NCBI RefSeq assembly: GCF_002954385.1
Contig: NZ_MQVY01000002.1
Coordinates: 632,355 to 696,354 of the forward strand
Source of the DNA: Tenacibaculum sp. SG-28
GTDB lineage: Bacteria; Bacteroidota; Bacteroidia; Flavobacteriales; Flavobacteriaceae
Direction of reading: 5' to 3'
Length of the DNA: 64,000 nt
The notes beneath the pieces were generated by a model that worked only from the letters and a program-made list of their open reading frames with translations, was not told the origin of the DNA and made no database searches. Numbering within the stretch: position 1 is the first letter of the stretch; every line of letters begins with the position of its first letter. Made by a program: the position numbers and the translations under genes. This document shows positions 1 to 10,113 of the stretch, piece after piece.

Positions 1-18
1 TAAACAAAATAAATACAT

Positions 19-45
19 CCTGCTTCGGCAGGTTTTTTTATTTTT
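19..45 (+). terminator. intrinsic terminator of an upstream gene outside the window
   Basis: A perfect five-base-pair stem (CCTGC / GCAGG) closed by a TTCG tetraloop is followed by seven T and then a T-rich tail. It is oriented on the plus strand and must end transcription of a gene whose body lies left of the window. Confidence 0.8.
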
Positions 46-142
46 GCATTTGTTTTAGAAGTCAATACAAGAAGACAATACTAATGGTATCTCAATAAAG
101 TGCTGTTCTTTTAAACTATAATTTTAAAGTAAACGAAACCCC

Positions 143-871
143 ATGAAAATAGTAAGCTATTTTTTATCAACGATTTTTGCTGTAGTGTTTTTTTTCTTTT
201 TACTCTTGTTCCACCCATTACAATGGCTTGGGTTGCATCTATTTGGAGCAGAAGGACACCAAAAAGTAGTAAACCTACTAAATTTTTTTTTGGTAAAATC
301 GCTATTGATTCTCGGGGTAAAGGTGCAAGTGACCAATGCACAGAAACTTCCTGAAAATACGACTTTGATTTTTGTTTCTAACCACCAAAGTACCTTTGAT
401 ATTCCACCAATCATCTATTACTTTAGAAAATACTATCCAAAGTTTGTGTCTAAAAAAGAATTGGGAAAAGGTATACCAAGTGTTTCTTTTAACCTAAGGC
501 ACGGAGGTGCAGCATTAATAGACAGAAAAGACGGGAAGCAAGCCTTGAAGGAATTAGCTGAATTTTCAAAGCGAATACAGAAAAATACTTGGTCTGCTGT
601 TATTTTTCCAGAAGGAACTAGAAGCAGGAATGGAAAGCCCAAATCGTTTGCACCTAATGGATTAAAAATGATTACAAAATATAATCCGGATGCGTACGTT
701 GTTCCATTAACGATAAATAATTCATGGAAAACATTTCGTTACGGAAGGTTTCCCCTAGGTATTGGAAGTCCTATAACAATTCAAACACATGCTCCTATAA
801 AAGTAGACAGTATGTCATTTAATACCTTGCTTGATCAGGTGGAAAACACCATAACCTCAGCGATTACGTAA
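143..871 (+). CDS. plsC: 1-acyl-sn-glycerol-3-phosphate acyltransferase (PlsC family)
   Basis: Transfers an acyl chain to lysophosphatidic acid to make phosphatidic acid at the inner membrane. The 242-residue protein starts with a hydrophobic membrane segment (about residues 5-30), then shows the acyltransferase HX4D motif as NHQSTFD (catalytic H81, D86) and the FPEGTR substrate motif at 155-160. Length fits the family. It is followed after 41 bases by an acyl-ACP desaturase on the same strand, so the pair may form a small lipid operon. A second PlsC-like gene lies near 10.1 kb, so substrate preference cannot be assigned. Family assignment is firm; the exact lysophospholipid substrate is inferred. 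Confidence 0.9.
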   Translation: MKIVSYFLSTIFAVVFFFFLLLFHPLQWLGLHLFGAEGHQKVVNLLNFFLVKSLLILGVKVQVTNAQKLPENTTLIFVSNHQSTFDIPPIIYYFRKYYPKFVSKKELGKGIPSVSFNLRHGGAALIDRKDGKQALKELAEFSKRIQKNTWSAVIFPEGTRSRNGKPKSFAPNGLKMITKYNPDAYVVPLTINNSWKTFRYGRFPLGIGSPITIQTHAPIKVDSMSFNTLLDQVENTITSAIT

Positions 872-912
872 AAATCAAATATTACTAATAAAACTTAACC
901 CTCTACCAAAAT

Positions 913-1893
913 ATGTCGATACAAAATATAAGAAAAGAAGTAATGCAAACGCTAGAAAAAAATATTGATAGCTTTGTAGATAAGTTCTTAATTCCCGTAG
1001 AAAAGATATGGCAGCCAACCGATTTTTTGCCAAATTCCCAACAAGATACTTTTATTGAAGAAGTAAAAGAAATTCAAGAGATATCGAAAGAGTTAGACGA
1101 TGATTTTTGGGTCGTTTTAGTTGGCGATACCATTACAGAAGAAGCACTCCCTACCTATGAATCTTGGTTGCTTGATTTAGACGGTGTAACACAACAACCA
1201 GACAACGGTTGGGCGAAATGGGTTCGTGCTTGGACCGCAGAGGAAAATCGTCATGGAGATGTCTTAAATAAGTATTTGTATTTATCAGGACGAGTAAACA
1301 TGCGTGAGGTTGAAATTACAACACAACACTTAATTTCTGATGGTTTTGACATCGGTACCGCTACAGATCCTTACAAAAACTTTGTGTATACTAGTTTTCA
1401 GGAGTTAGCTACTTATATTTCCCACCTTAACGTCGCGAAAATTGCGAAGAAAAAAGGGCATAAAGCACTAGCAAAAATGTCTCGTATTATAGCTGGTGAC
1501 GAAATGCGTCATCACCAAGCATATACAGAGTTTGTAAAACAAATTTTTACAATAGATCCCAGTGAGATGATGTTAGCTTTTCAACACATGATGAAGCACA
1601 AAATAGTTATGCCAGCAATGCATCTGAGAGAATCTTTTGGAGCCAAAGGAAGTTTATTTGATGATTTTTCTACAGTAGCACAACGGATTGGGGTTTATAC
1701 AGGTTTTGATTATGTAGATATTCTAAAAAAATTAAACGAAACTTGGGAGATAGATAAAATTACAAATCTAACTCCAGAGGCTGAAAAGGCTCGTGATTAC
1801 CTTATGAAGTTACCCGATAGAATGTACAGAATTACGGAAAGAATAGTAGTTCCGGATACAAAGTTCAGTTTTAAATGGATGATTCCAGCATAA
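913..1893 (+). CDS. acyl-[acyl-carrier-protein] desaturase, ferritin-like di-iron enzyme
   Basis: Soluble fatty-acid desaturase that inserts a double bond into acyl-ACP using O2 and a di-iron centre. The 326-residue protein carries two carboxylate/histidine iron motifs typical of the plant-type stearoyl-ACP desaturase family: EENRHGD at 110-116 and DEMRHH at 196-201, with a further acidic pair (EE) at 76-77 and a helical E164 region. It lies directly downstream of a plsC-type acyltransferase, consistent with a role in making unsaturated chains for membrane lipids. Position of the introduced double bond cannot be read from sequence. No interruption seen. Confidence 0.9.
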   Translation: MSIQNIRKEVMQTLEKNIDSFVDKFLIPVEKIWQPTDFLPNSQQDTFIEEVKEIQEISKELDDDFWVVLVGDTITEEALPTYESWLLDLDGVTQQPDNGWAKWVRAWTAEENRHGDVLNKYLYLSGRVNMREVEITTQHLISDGFDIGTATDPYKNFVYTSFQELATYISHLNVAKIAKKKGHKALAKMSRIIAGDEMRHHQAYTEFVKQIFTIDPSEMMLAFQHMMKHKIVMPAMHLRESFGAKGSLFDDFSTVAQRIGVYTGFDYVDILKKLNETWEIDKITNLTPEAEKARDYLMKLPDRMYRITERIVVPDTKFSFKWMIPA

Positions 1894-1949
1894 TCTGTGT
1901 TGCTTTTTATTTCTATAAATGCCTTTTGTTTTGTATGAGCGAAAGGCAT

Positions 1950-2738
1950 TTACAGTATAGAAAAAGTATCCATATCGCTTAAGAAATGAAATTTATTCCG
2001 CGCTAAATTTTGCTTTTCTTTATCGAGTGTAACATACATAATTACTGCCTCTCCTTTGTTATTTTTAACCAAGCATTTACCCATGGTATCATAGCAGGCT
2101 GAATTTCCGCTATACTCGTAACCGTTATCGTCAAAACCTACCCTATTAACACCAATGGTATACGACATATTTTCAATTGCTCGTGCACGAAGTAAGGTGT
2201 CCCAGGCCGAAATTCTCGGTGTAGGCCAGTTGGCAACATACAGGAGTAAATCGTAATTTTCGGTATTTCTTGCCCAAACGGGAAAACGCAAGTCGTAACA
2301 AATTAGAGGACAAATTTTCCATCCTTTGTAGGAAACAATTAGTTTCGTATGCCCACGTTCGTAGACTTGATTTTCCTTTGCCAAAGTAAACGTATGCCTT
2401 TTATCATAGAACTGAATCTTTCCATCGGGTGTTATAAAAAGGAGCCTGTTTTTAAAAGTAGTTCTCTTATTTTCTTGAACTTTAATTATCAAGCTACCTA
2501 AAATTGCAAAACGATGTATTTCAGCCATTTTTTTTATCCAAGATACCGTTTCCCCTTCCATTCCCTCCGCTATTTCGTTTGCATTCATGGTAAATCCTGA
2601 GGTAAACATTTCCGGGAAGACAACTAGCTCTGTATCTGGTAAAATCGTAGCAAGTTTCTTCGCGTAAGCCTCTCTGTTTTCTTTCGGATTTTCCCAAATA
2701 ATATCCGACTGCAAGATTGCTACTTTAAGTTGTGACAT
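1950..2738 (-). CDS. omega-amidase / nitrilase-superfamily amidohydrolase (YafV-like)
   Basis: Carbon-nitrogen hydrolase that probably removes the amide from alpha-ketoglutaramate-type compounds produced by transamination, as its YafV/Nit2 relatives do. The 262-residue sequence has the nitrilase triad in order: E43 in VVFPEMF, K113 in YDKRHTF and nucleophile C147 in ICYDLRFP. The segment around 182-200 (RARAIEN) is also typical. It is convergent with the desaturase gene and is transcribed alone. Nitrilase-branch assignment is certain; the omega-amidase substrate is inferred from overall similarity to YafV. Confidence 0.85.
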   Translation of the reverse strand: MSQLKVAILQSDIIWENPKENREAYAKKLATILPDTELVVFPEMFTSGFTMNANEIAEGMEGETVSWIKKMAEIHRFAILGSLIIKVQENKRTTFKNRLLFITPDGKIQFYDKRHTFTLAKENQVYERGHTKLIVSYKGWKICPLICYDLRFPVWARNTENYDLLLYVANWPTPRISAWDTLLRARAIENMSYTIGVNRVGFDDNGYEYSGNSACYDTMGKCLVKNNKGEAVIMYVTLDKEKQNLARNKFHFLSDMDTFSIL

Positions 2739-2958
2739 ATTTTCTTAGTTTGTTTTGCAGACATTAAAAATACGATTTTAATATTCAATTGATGTTTGTA
2801 ATAGTGATGGTTCCGCGTACGCAAGATTTTATGCTGCAATATGTCTGTATTTATAGACTTTTTGGATTCATTTTCTCCAGGAAAGGTGCTATTCTAATAG
2901 AGAAAGCTACGTGCAAAATCAATTTTATATTGTATTTTAGAGTTATTTATTTTTCGAT

Positions 2959-5711
2959 ATGAAATCCTTTATAACAGAAACATTAAACCTCGTATTACAC
3001 AATACGAAAAGCTTTGAAAATGTTACTTTTATACTTCCTTCTCAGCGAGCTGGAGTGTTTGTTAAACAAGAACTAAAAAATAAAATTTCTACAGGTTTTT
3101 TACCAAGAGTTATCAATATTGGTGATTTTGTTGAAGAGGTTTCAGAAATAGATAGCCTAGATTCCCTGCAATTATTGTTTCATTTTTACGGAGTTTATAA
3201 AAAGGTAGTTAAGCATCCTGATCCATTTGATACTTTTTCCTCTTGGGCAATAACAGTGCTTCAAGATTTTAACGAAATTGATCAACACCTTATTCCTGCC
3301 AAAGAAATTTTTACCTATTTAAGGGATATAAATAGGTTGCAAAAATGGTCTGGTTCGGAAACTGTTTCGGAAACTACTTTGATGAAGAGCCACTTCGCAT
3401 TCATGGAACAACTATACGAGCTCTATGAGCATTTTTATTCTTTTCTTGTTCAAGAAAAGCAAGGTTATCAAGGGGTACTTTATAGGGAGTCTGTTCAAAA
3501 GCTAGACGCGTATATTTCAAAGCACAGTTCTGAAAAATTCTTTTTTATTGGCTTTAATGCCCTTAATACTGCCGAAGAAATCCTCTTCCAAAAAATGTTG
3601 GCAGCAGGGAACACGCAAGTATTCTGGGACATCGATAAATTTTTTCTCGAAAGTAAACATCAGGCAGGAAGTTTCATTCGAAAGTATAAAGCAAATTGGA
3701 AGTATTACCAAAAAAATCCTTTGGAAACCATTGCAAATAATTTTCAGCGGCCAAAAAATATTGAAATCATTGGTGCTGCAAAAAACATAACACAGATAAA
3801 GTATGCGGGAGAGGTTTTATCCAAACTTCCAAAGCACCACAAAACTGCCCTTGTTTTGGGAGACGAATCGTTATTACCAATAACGCTAAATTCCTTTCCA
3901 GAAAATGTAGAAGCAGTAAATATTACCATGGGATATCCATTGAAAGATGTTCCCTTAACTGGCTTATAATTGCAATTTTTAAGCTTCACTTAAATCAAAA
4001 AAAGCTTCAAAAAAATCAAGAACATTTGTTCTATCACAAAGATGTAATTACCCTATTAAAACAAGCTCCTATCTACCAATTGTTATACCATGGAGACGTT
4101 AATATCATCGATCGTCTTGCCACGGATATTGCAAAAAATAATGTAACTTTTTTAGGGTTAGACTTTCTAAAAAACTATTTTGACACTATTCCTATTTCCG
4201 TAAAAGCTCCTATTTTAGATTGTTTTGAACCATTCCAAACCATCACAGATTTTCTGGCACGTGTACTAGCATTGTTACTTTTATTAAAAGAAACCGCAAA
4301 TGAGATGGAAAAAGAATATTTGTTTCGGTTCTACACGGTTTTTGTGCAGTTGCAAAACTTACATGCTACCTATGGCTACATTAAGGATATAAAAACATTA
4401 CATCAATTATTCAAACAGTTAATGCAATCCGAGAGTATATCTTTTCAAGGTGAGCCATTACAAGGTTTACAATTAATGGGGGTTTTAGAAACACGAGTTT
4501 TAGATTTTGATACTGTTATTATTACCTCGGTAAACGAAGGAGTTCTACCAAAAAGTCATCAGCAAAACTCCTTCGTGCCTTTGGATGTAAAAATAGAGTT
4601 TGGTCTTCCAACGTATCGCGAAAAAGACGCTTTGTTTTCATATCACTTTTTCAGATTATTACAACGAGCGAGTAATATATTTATACTGTACAATACAGAG
4701 CATGATTCGTATGGTAGTGGCGAGAAAAGTAGGTTTTTAACACAGTTAGAGCTACTTCGAAAAGATATAAAACAAGAAATTGTAATTCCTAATATCAGTA
4801 CTACTAAAACAATTCCCAAAGAAATACTTAAAAATGAAAGTGTTTTCATCCGGTTGAAGGAATTAGCAACAAAAGGTATTTCTCCATCGGCTTTAACCAA
4901 CTATTTATACAATCCAATGGCTTTTTACAAACAGAAAGTTCTGAGGATAAAAGAGTTGGAGGATGTTGAGGAAACCATAGCAGTAAATACTATGGGAACG
5001 GTGGTTCATGATACTTTAGAACACTTATACGAGCCATACATAGGAAAGTATGTAACTGCAGAAGTAATTACTACCATGGAAACTATGGTTGAAGATGTCG
5101 TGGTACATTATTTTAAAAAACACTTTAAAAATGGCAATATTATTGTTGGAAAAAATCGTTTGATTTTTGAGGTTGCGAAACGGTTTGTCTCTAACTTTTT
5201 ACAACAGGAAAAAAGACAACTACAAGATCCAAAAAATAAATTAAAGATTATTGCTACAGAGCAAACGCTATCTACTGAAATTCGTGTTGAGGGGTTTGAT
5301 TTTCCAATTAAAATTCACGGACAAGTAGACAGAATTGACCAGTGGAATGGAGTGGTTAGAATTATTGACTACAAAACAGGAAGGGTAGACGACACGAATT
5401 TAAAAATATCCGATTTTACTAAAATAGAAGAACTTAAATACCACAAAGCCATTCAGGTTATGTTGTATGCGTTCTTATACACAAAACACAGTAATTTTTC
5501 CTTTAACCAGCCTTTAGAGGCAGGGATCTATTCATTTAAGAACTTGGGGAAAGGGTTTTTAAAGATGAATTTTTCTTCGGGAAGAAAATCCCCCGATACC
5601 CTTATTACACCCGAGAGATTGGAGGCTTTTATGGAAGAAATCAAGGAGGTTCTTAAAGAAATTTATGATCCTAGCGTTAGTTTTACAGAACCGCTAGACC
5701 TAAAATATTAA
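2959..5711 (+). CDS. AddB-like PD-(D/E)XK nuclease family protein, frame broken near 3966
   Basis: Large DNA repair nuclease/helicase-like protein of the kind found in Bacteroidetes, related to AddB/RexB of the AddAB recombination complex. The first part (2959-3969) runs to PLTGL and a TAA; the second frame (open from about 3966) continues with sensible protein (IIAIFKLHLNQ). One missing base at 3964-3968 explains the break and gives about 917 residues. The C-terminal part holds the nuclease core: QVDRID followed by IDYKTG, then a Q-containing helix (AIQVMLYAF). I see no partner addA gene here. The N-terminal half is inferred to be an inactivated helicase region. I regard the break as a probable sequence error. 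Confidence 0.8.
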
Positions 5712-5851
5712 CTATTCTCTTACTAATTTTCCCGTTTAAAGTGAAGATTTCGACAAAAAGCGTTTCAAAAATATTGTTAGGGTAAGGTTTTAAAAGATGC
5801 TGTAAAAAAAATAAATCTTGGATTTGTTGCCGCAATTTCTAATTTTATGTG

Positions 5852-6274
5852 TTAAGGGTGTGCATTAACCCAAACCTCACCATCCGAAAAATATTCTTTT
5901 TTCCAAATAGGTACCGTTTCTTTAAGGGTATTTATAGCGTATTCGCAGGCAGCAAATGCCGCCTGTCTATGTGGTGAAGAGACAGCTATAATTACGGGAA
6001 TATCTCCAATATTAAGCATGCCTTCTGCATGATGAATTGCAATTTTTTTGATGGCATATTTTTCTAATGCATGTATTGCAATTTTTTCCATCTCTTTTAC
6101 AGCCATAGGCCTATAGGTAGAAAATTCTAGTTGCGTAACTTTTTTACTATTGGTAGCGTTACGAACAGTTCCTATAAATGCAGAAATACCGCCACAACTT
6201 GGATCTTCCACGAAGTTATAGCATTCTTTTATGCTTAATGTTACCGATGATATTTTAATTGAAGTTGTCTTCAT
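5852..6274 (-). CDS. moaE: molybdopterin synthase catalytic subunit MoaE
   Basis: Large subunit of molybdopterin synthase, which moves sulfur from the MoaD thiocarboxylate to precursor Z (cyclic pyranopterin monophosphate). The 140-residue protein shows the MoaE signatures: FIGTVRN near 33-39, PHRQAAF at 101-107, and the conserved lysines K118 (NTLKETVP) and K125/K126 (IWKKE). Length is normal. It stands alone here, with pgk divergent. A MoaD-like small subunit is encoded about 11 kb away at 17285-17527, also alone, so the two subunits are not in one operon in this window. Confidence 0.93.
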   Translation of the reverse strand: MKTTSIKISSVTLSIKECYNFVEDPSCGGISAFIGTVRNATNSKKVTQLEFSTYRPMAVKEMEKIAIHALEKYAIKKIAIHHAEGMLNIGDIPVIIAVSSPHRQAAFAACEYAINTLKETVPIWKKEYFSDGEVWVNAHP

Positions 6275-6396
6275 ATAACTTTAACAAATATATATGTTTG
6301 TTATCACACTGATAAATATTTTTATGTTGTTTTAAATAGTTATTTTTGTTTAAAATATCCTTAAAAGAGGAATCGAAAAAACACATACTACAATTT

Positions 6397-7587
6397 ATGA
6401 AAACAGTAAACGACTATAATTTTGAGAATAAAAAAGCTTTAATTCGTGTAGATTTTAACGTGCCGTTAAACGATGCATTTGAAGTAACAGACACTACTAG
6501 AATTCAGGCAGCAAAACCTACCATTATAAAAATTTTAGAGGATGGAGGTAGTTGTGTTCTTATGTCGCATCTGGGACGACCTAAAGGCGTTGATGCAAAG
6601 TTTTCATTAGGTCATATTAAAGATACTGTTTCTTCCGTTTTAGGTGTCAAAGTGATTTTTGTGGAAGATTGTATCGGAGAAAAAGTAGAGGAAGCTGTTG
6701 CAAACTTAAAGCCAGGAGAAATATTGATGTTAGAAAATCTCCGCTTTCATAAAGAGGAGAAGGCAGGAGATCATGCATTTGCGGAGCAGCTTTCCAAATG
6801 CGGAGATATCTATGTAAATGATGCTTTTGGTACTGCACACCGCGCACATGCATCTACGGCTGTTATTGCTGAGTTTTTTCCGCAGAACAAATGTTTTGGC
6901 TTATTGCTTGCACAAGAAATAGAAAGTATTGATAAAGTTTTACATAACTCTGAAAAACCAGTAACTGCAATTTTAGGAGGGGCTAAAGTTTCTTCTAAGA
7001 TAGGGATTGTTGAAAATATTATTGAAAAAGTAGATCACATTATCATCGGTGGAGGCATGACTTTTACTTTTATTAAGGCTTTAGGAGGTGATATAGGAAA
7101 CTCTTTGGTAGAAGAAGATAAACTAGCACTTGCCTTAGAAATTTTAGAGAAAGCAAAACAACACAATACTCAAATTCACTTGCCAGTGGATGCAGTTATT
7201 GCCGATGATTTCTCCAACGACGCCAATACAAAGTCTGTAAACACCAATGAAATTCCCGATGGTTGGATGGGATTAGATGTAGGACTAAATACCTCTGAAA
7301 ATTTTGCAAAAGTCATAGCAGATTCCAAGACCATATTATGGAATGGTCCGTTGGGAGTTTTCGAAATGGAAAATTTTGCTAAGGGTACGATAGCTCTAGG
7401 AGACGCTATTGCTGAAGCTACCGAAAACGGTGCGTTTTCATTAGTAGGAGGAGGGGATTCTGTCGCTGCGGTAAAACAATTTGGGTTTGCAGAAAAAGTA
7501 AGTTATGTTTCTACCGGAGGTGGCGCTATGTTAGAAAGCTTGGAAGGGAAAACATTACCAGGAATTGAAGCAATTCTTTCCGAATAA
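6397..7587 (+). CDS. pgk: phosphoglycerate kinase
   Basis: Glycolytic enzyme that makes ATP and 3-phosphoglycerate from 1,3-bisphosphoglycerate. I start at the ATG at 6397 (MKTVNDYNF), which gives 396 residues, the usual length; an in-frame ATG at 6346 would add 17 unrelated residues. Motifs visible: RVDFNVPL near the N terminus, SHLGRPKG, the [15 protein letters not shown] segment, [19 protein letters not shown] and the nucleotide-binding GGGDSVAAV near the end. A TATTTTTG element at 6341-6348 resembles the Bacteroidetes -7 promoter box and fits the later start. Transcribed toward the Tas-type reductase. Confidence 0.96.
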   Translation: MKTVNDYNFENKKALIRVDFNVPLNDAFEVTDTTRIQAAKPTIIKILEDGGSCVLMSHLGRPKGVDAKFSLGHIKDTVSSVLGVKVIFVEDCIGEKVEEAVANLKPGEILMLENLRFHKEEKAGDHAFAEQLSKCGDIYVNDAFGTAHRAHASTAVIAEFFPQNKCFGLLLAQEIESIDKVLHNSEKPVTAILGGAKVSSKIGIVENIIEKVDHIIIGGGMTFTFIKALGGDIGNSLVEEDKLALALEILEKAKQHNTQIHLPVDAVIADDFSNDANTKSVNTNEIPDGWMGLDVGLNTSENFAKVIADSKTILWNGPLGVFEMENFAKGTIALGDAIAEATENGAFSLVGGGDSVAAVKQFGFAEKVSYVSTGGGAMLESLEGKTLPGIEAILSE

Positions 7588-7639
7588 AACAGCAAACTTA
7601 CTTTTTAAAATTTAAACTAAAGTAAATCTTTCGTAAGAT

Positions 7640-8680
7640 ATGAAATACACAACATTACCTAACACGGATGTTAAGGTTTCCAAAATATGTCTGGGAACCA
7701 TGACTTGGGGGAATCAAAACACCGAAGCGCAAGGACATGAACAAATGGATTACGCTCTAGAACAGGGCGTAAACTTCTTCGATACAGCCGAATTATATTC
7801 CGTTCCTGCAACTCCTGAGACCTACGGGGCTACCGAAAAAATTATTGGTTCTTGGTTTAAAAAAACAGGTAATAGAGAGCAGGTAGTATTGGCCTCTAAA
7901 ATTGCAGGACCAGGGGATTATACAGCGCACATAAGAAAAGACGGTTTTAGTAAAAGAGCATTAACCGAAGCTATTGAGGGGAGTTTGCAGCGTCTGCAAA
8001 CCGATTACATTGATTTGTACCAATTGCATTGGCCTGGGCGAGGAGTAAATTGTTTTGGTGTTCGAGACTATCCTTACAAGACAAGTAAACAAGAAGCAGA
8101 AAATCATTTCGAAATTTTGGAAACTTTACATGATTTTGTACAGCAAGGAAAAATAAGACATATAGGATTGTCGAATGAGACTCCTTGGGGAACTATGAAG
8201 TATTTACAAACAGCATCTGCACATAATTTTCCAAGACCCATAACCATTCAAAATTCGTATTCTCTAATACACAGAGCCTATGAATATGGGATGTCAGAGG
8301 TTTCATTACGAGAAAATATAGGATTATTAGCCTATTCTCCTTTAGCACAGGGTGTATTGTCTGGAAAGTATTTAGACGGAAAAACACCAGAAGGAGCAAG
8401 AGGAACTCTATTTCCAAGATTTATAGCTCGATACATGACTAATGGTGCACAAGGAGCGGTATCTGAATATGCTAAAGTTGCTGAAAAGCACGGTTTAACT
8501 CTCTCACAACTTGCGCTCGCATACATAAACCAATTGCCTTTTGTAACTAGTAATATCATCGGGGCTACCAAAATGCAACAATTGAAGGAGAATATTAATT
8601 CTATTTACATTGAATTATCAGAGGATGTTTTAAAAGACATTGAAAAGGTACATAGCTTGCTACCAAACCCCGCTCCTTAA
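7640..8680 (+). CDS. tas: NADP(H)-dependent aldo-keto reductase, Tas type
   Basis: Aldo-keto reductase of the Tas/YajO group; 346 residues, the same length as E. coli Tas, and alignable end to end from memory (GTMTWGNQN at the start, LDLYQLHWPGR mid-chain, IGATKMQQL and terminal NPAP). The fold's catalytic tetrad residues are present in the expected places: D48 in FFDTAELY, Y53, a lysine in LASKI and a histidine in QLHW. Physiological substrate is unknown for the family. It is 52 bases downstream of pgk, so co-transcription is possible, and is convergent with the next gene. Confidence 0.88.
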   Translation: MKYTTLPNTDVKVSKICLGTMTWGNQNTEAQGHEQMDYALEQGVNFFDTAELYSVPATPETYGATEKIIGSWFKKTGNREQVVLASKIAGPGDYTAHIRKDGFSKRALTEAIEGSLQRLQTDYIDLYQLHWPGRGVNCFGVRDYPYKTSKQEAENHFEILETLHDFVQQGKIRHIGLSNETPWGTMKYLQTASAHNFPRPITIQNSYSLIHRAYEYGMSEVSLRENIGLLAYSPLAQGVLSGKYLDGKTPEGARGTLFPRFIARYMTNGAQGAVSEYAKVAEKHGLTLSQLALAYINQLPFVTSNIIGATKMQQLKENINSIYIELSEDVLKDIEKVHSLLPNPAP

Positions 8681-8690
8681 TGAGCAATCG

Positions 8691-8726
8691 CTAAATTTCG
8701 AGAAGTAATTACCTCTCGAAATTTAG
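8691..8726. terminator. inverted repeat between convergent genes, probable bidirectional terminator
   Basis: A perfect 13-bp stem (left arm 8691-8703, right arm 8714-8726) with a 10-nt loop lies between the stop of the Tas-type gene and the stop of the convergent lipoprotein gene. The right arm overlaps the final codon and stop of the minus-strand gene. The flanks are only weakly T-rich, so termination is inferred from position and stem quality. Confidence 0.55.
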
Positions 8727-9028
8727 TGGTTTATTATTTGAAAAGAAAACGCTTTAAATCGTGCTTCTTGAAACTTTCCAGAAACCTTGGCTTTTCGAAC
8801 AGCGTTACAAAATCCTATAGTTTCGTCGTGTGCATCTCCATAATCGTCAATGTGTGCACCATCCACGAAATAAGATGTATTCTTATATCGAATGGCTAAA
8901 TCACATCCTTTTTGCGTTTTTAGCCCAAACTGACATTGTCCGCAGGAAGCTTCCACAATCTGATTATCAAGTTCTTTTTTACTACAACTAAGAAGTAAAG
9001 TAAGACATATACATAGTAAAATTCTCAT
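8723..9028 (-). CDS. DUF6370 family lipoprotein
   Basis: Small 101-residue lipoprotein. A signal peptide ends in a lipobox with C15 (LLLSC). The mature part has the conserved pattern CGQCQFG, KGCDLAI, YFVDG, DDYGDAH and GFCNAVRKAKV, which I recognise as the DUF6370 family common in Bacteroidetes. Four cysteines in the mature protein suggest disulfides or metal binding, but the function is unknown. It sits one base downstream of trpS on the same strand, so it is probably co-transcribed with trpS. Confidence 0.8.
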   Translation of the reverse strand: MRILLCICLTLLLSCSKKELDNQIVEASCGQCQFGLKTQKGCDLAIRYKNTSYFVDGAHIDDYGDAHDETIGFCNAVRKAKVSGKFQEARFKAFSFQIINH

Positions 9029-9029
9029 G

Positions 9030-9998
9030 TTAATACCCTATTTTTTCTCGCACTCTTTGCAAAACTTCTCTAGCAACAGAAGAAGCCTTTTCTGCTCCAA
9101 TGGCTAAAGCTGTGTCTATTTCATGTTTATTATGCATATAATGCTCATATTTGTCACGAACATCGGCAAATTTATCTATTATAAGTTCATATAAAGCCTG
9201 TTTGGCATGACCATAGCCGTAGTTACCACCTTCGTAGTTTGCTCTCATTTCGACAAGCTGCTCTTCGGATGCAAGTAATTTATAGATAGCAAATACATTA
9301 TCGGTATCCGGGTTTTTAGGCGCTTCCAATGGGGTACTGTCTGTTTGAATACCCATAATTTGTTTTCTAAGTTTTTTATCGGGAAGAAATATGTTAATGA
9401 TGTTGTTTCTAGATTTACTCATCTTTTCACCATCGGTACCCGGTACTAATTTCGTGTCTTCGTTAATTTTGGCCTGTGGAGGAATTAAGATATCTCCAAC
9501 AATATTATTAATTCTATTTGCAACATCTCTAGTCATTTCTAAGTGCTGTAATTGATCTTTTCCGACCGGAACTATTTCCGCATCGTATAATAAAATATCT
9601 GCAGCCATTAACATTGGATAGGTAAACAACCCACTATTCACATCGGAAAGCCTATCTGCTTTATCTTTAAAACTATGTGCTAGAGTTAATCGTTGGTATG
9701 GAAAATAACAGCTCAAATACCAAGATAACTCTGTAACTTCAGGAATATCACTTTGGCGATAGAACACTGTTTTGGAGATGTCAATACCACAGGCTAGCCA
9801 AGTTGCGGCAGTACTGTAGGTGTTTTCACGTAACTGTTTTCCGTCTTTAATTTGCGTTAAAGAATGCATGTCTGCAATAAATAAAAACGATTCGTTTGCA
9901 GGGTCATTTGCCATCGCAATTGCTGGTAAAATAGCACCCAATAAATTACCCAAGTGTGGAGTTCCTGTGCTTTGAACTCCTGTTAAAATTCTTGACAT
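9030..9998 (-). CDS. trpS: tryptophan--tRNA ligase
   Basis: Class I aminoacyl-tRNA synthetase charging tRNA-Trp. The 322-residue protein has the HIGH-type motif as GTPHLGN (residues 12-18) and the KMSKS loop at 192-196, with the tryptophan-pocket segments YPMLMAADILLYDA and VGKDQLQH in between. Length is standard for bacterial TrpS. It is divergent from the second acyltransferase gene and followed directly by the DUF6370 lipoprotein. Confidence 0.97.
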   Translation of the reverse strand: MSRILTGVQSTGTPHLGNLLGAILPAIAMANDPANESFLFIADMHSLTQIKDGKQLRENTYSTAATWLACGIDISKTVFYRQSDIPEVTELSWYLSCYFPYQRLTLAHSFKDKADRLSDVNSGLFTYPMLMAADILLYDAEIVPVGKDQLQHLEMTRDVANRINNIVGDILIPPQAKINEDTKLVPGTDGEKMSKSRNNIINIFLPDKKLRKQIMGIQTDSTPLEAPKNPDTDNVFAIYKLLASEEQLVEMRANYEGGNYGYGHAKQALYELIIDKFADVRDKYEHYMHNKHEIDTALAIGAEKASSVAREVLQRVREKIGY

Positions 9999-10113
9999 CT
10001 ATTATTTTTTAAATAGGATATTTACGTTAAATAGCGTTCCAATTAATTAGTAGAACCCAAGCAAAAGTAAGGTTAAAATTTATCAAACGAAAGAAATTAC
10101 TACATTCGCACAT

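Noticed and set aside
6346..6396. Earlier pgk start
   Set aside because: The extra 17 residues are unlike Pgk, and the family length fits ATG 6397.
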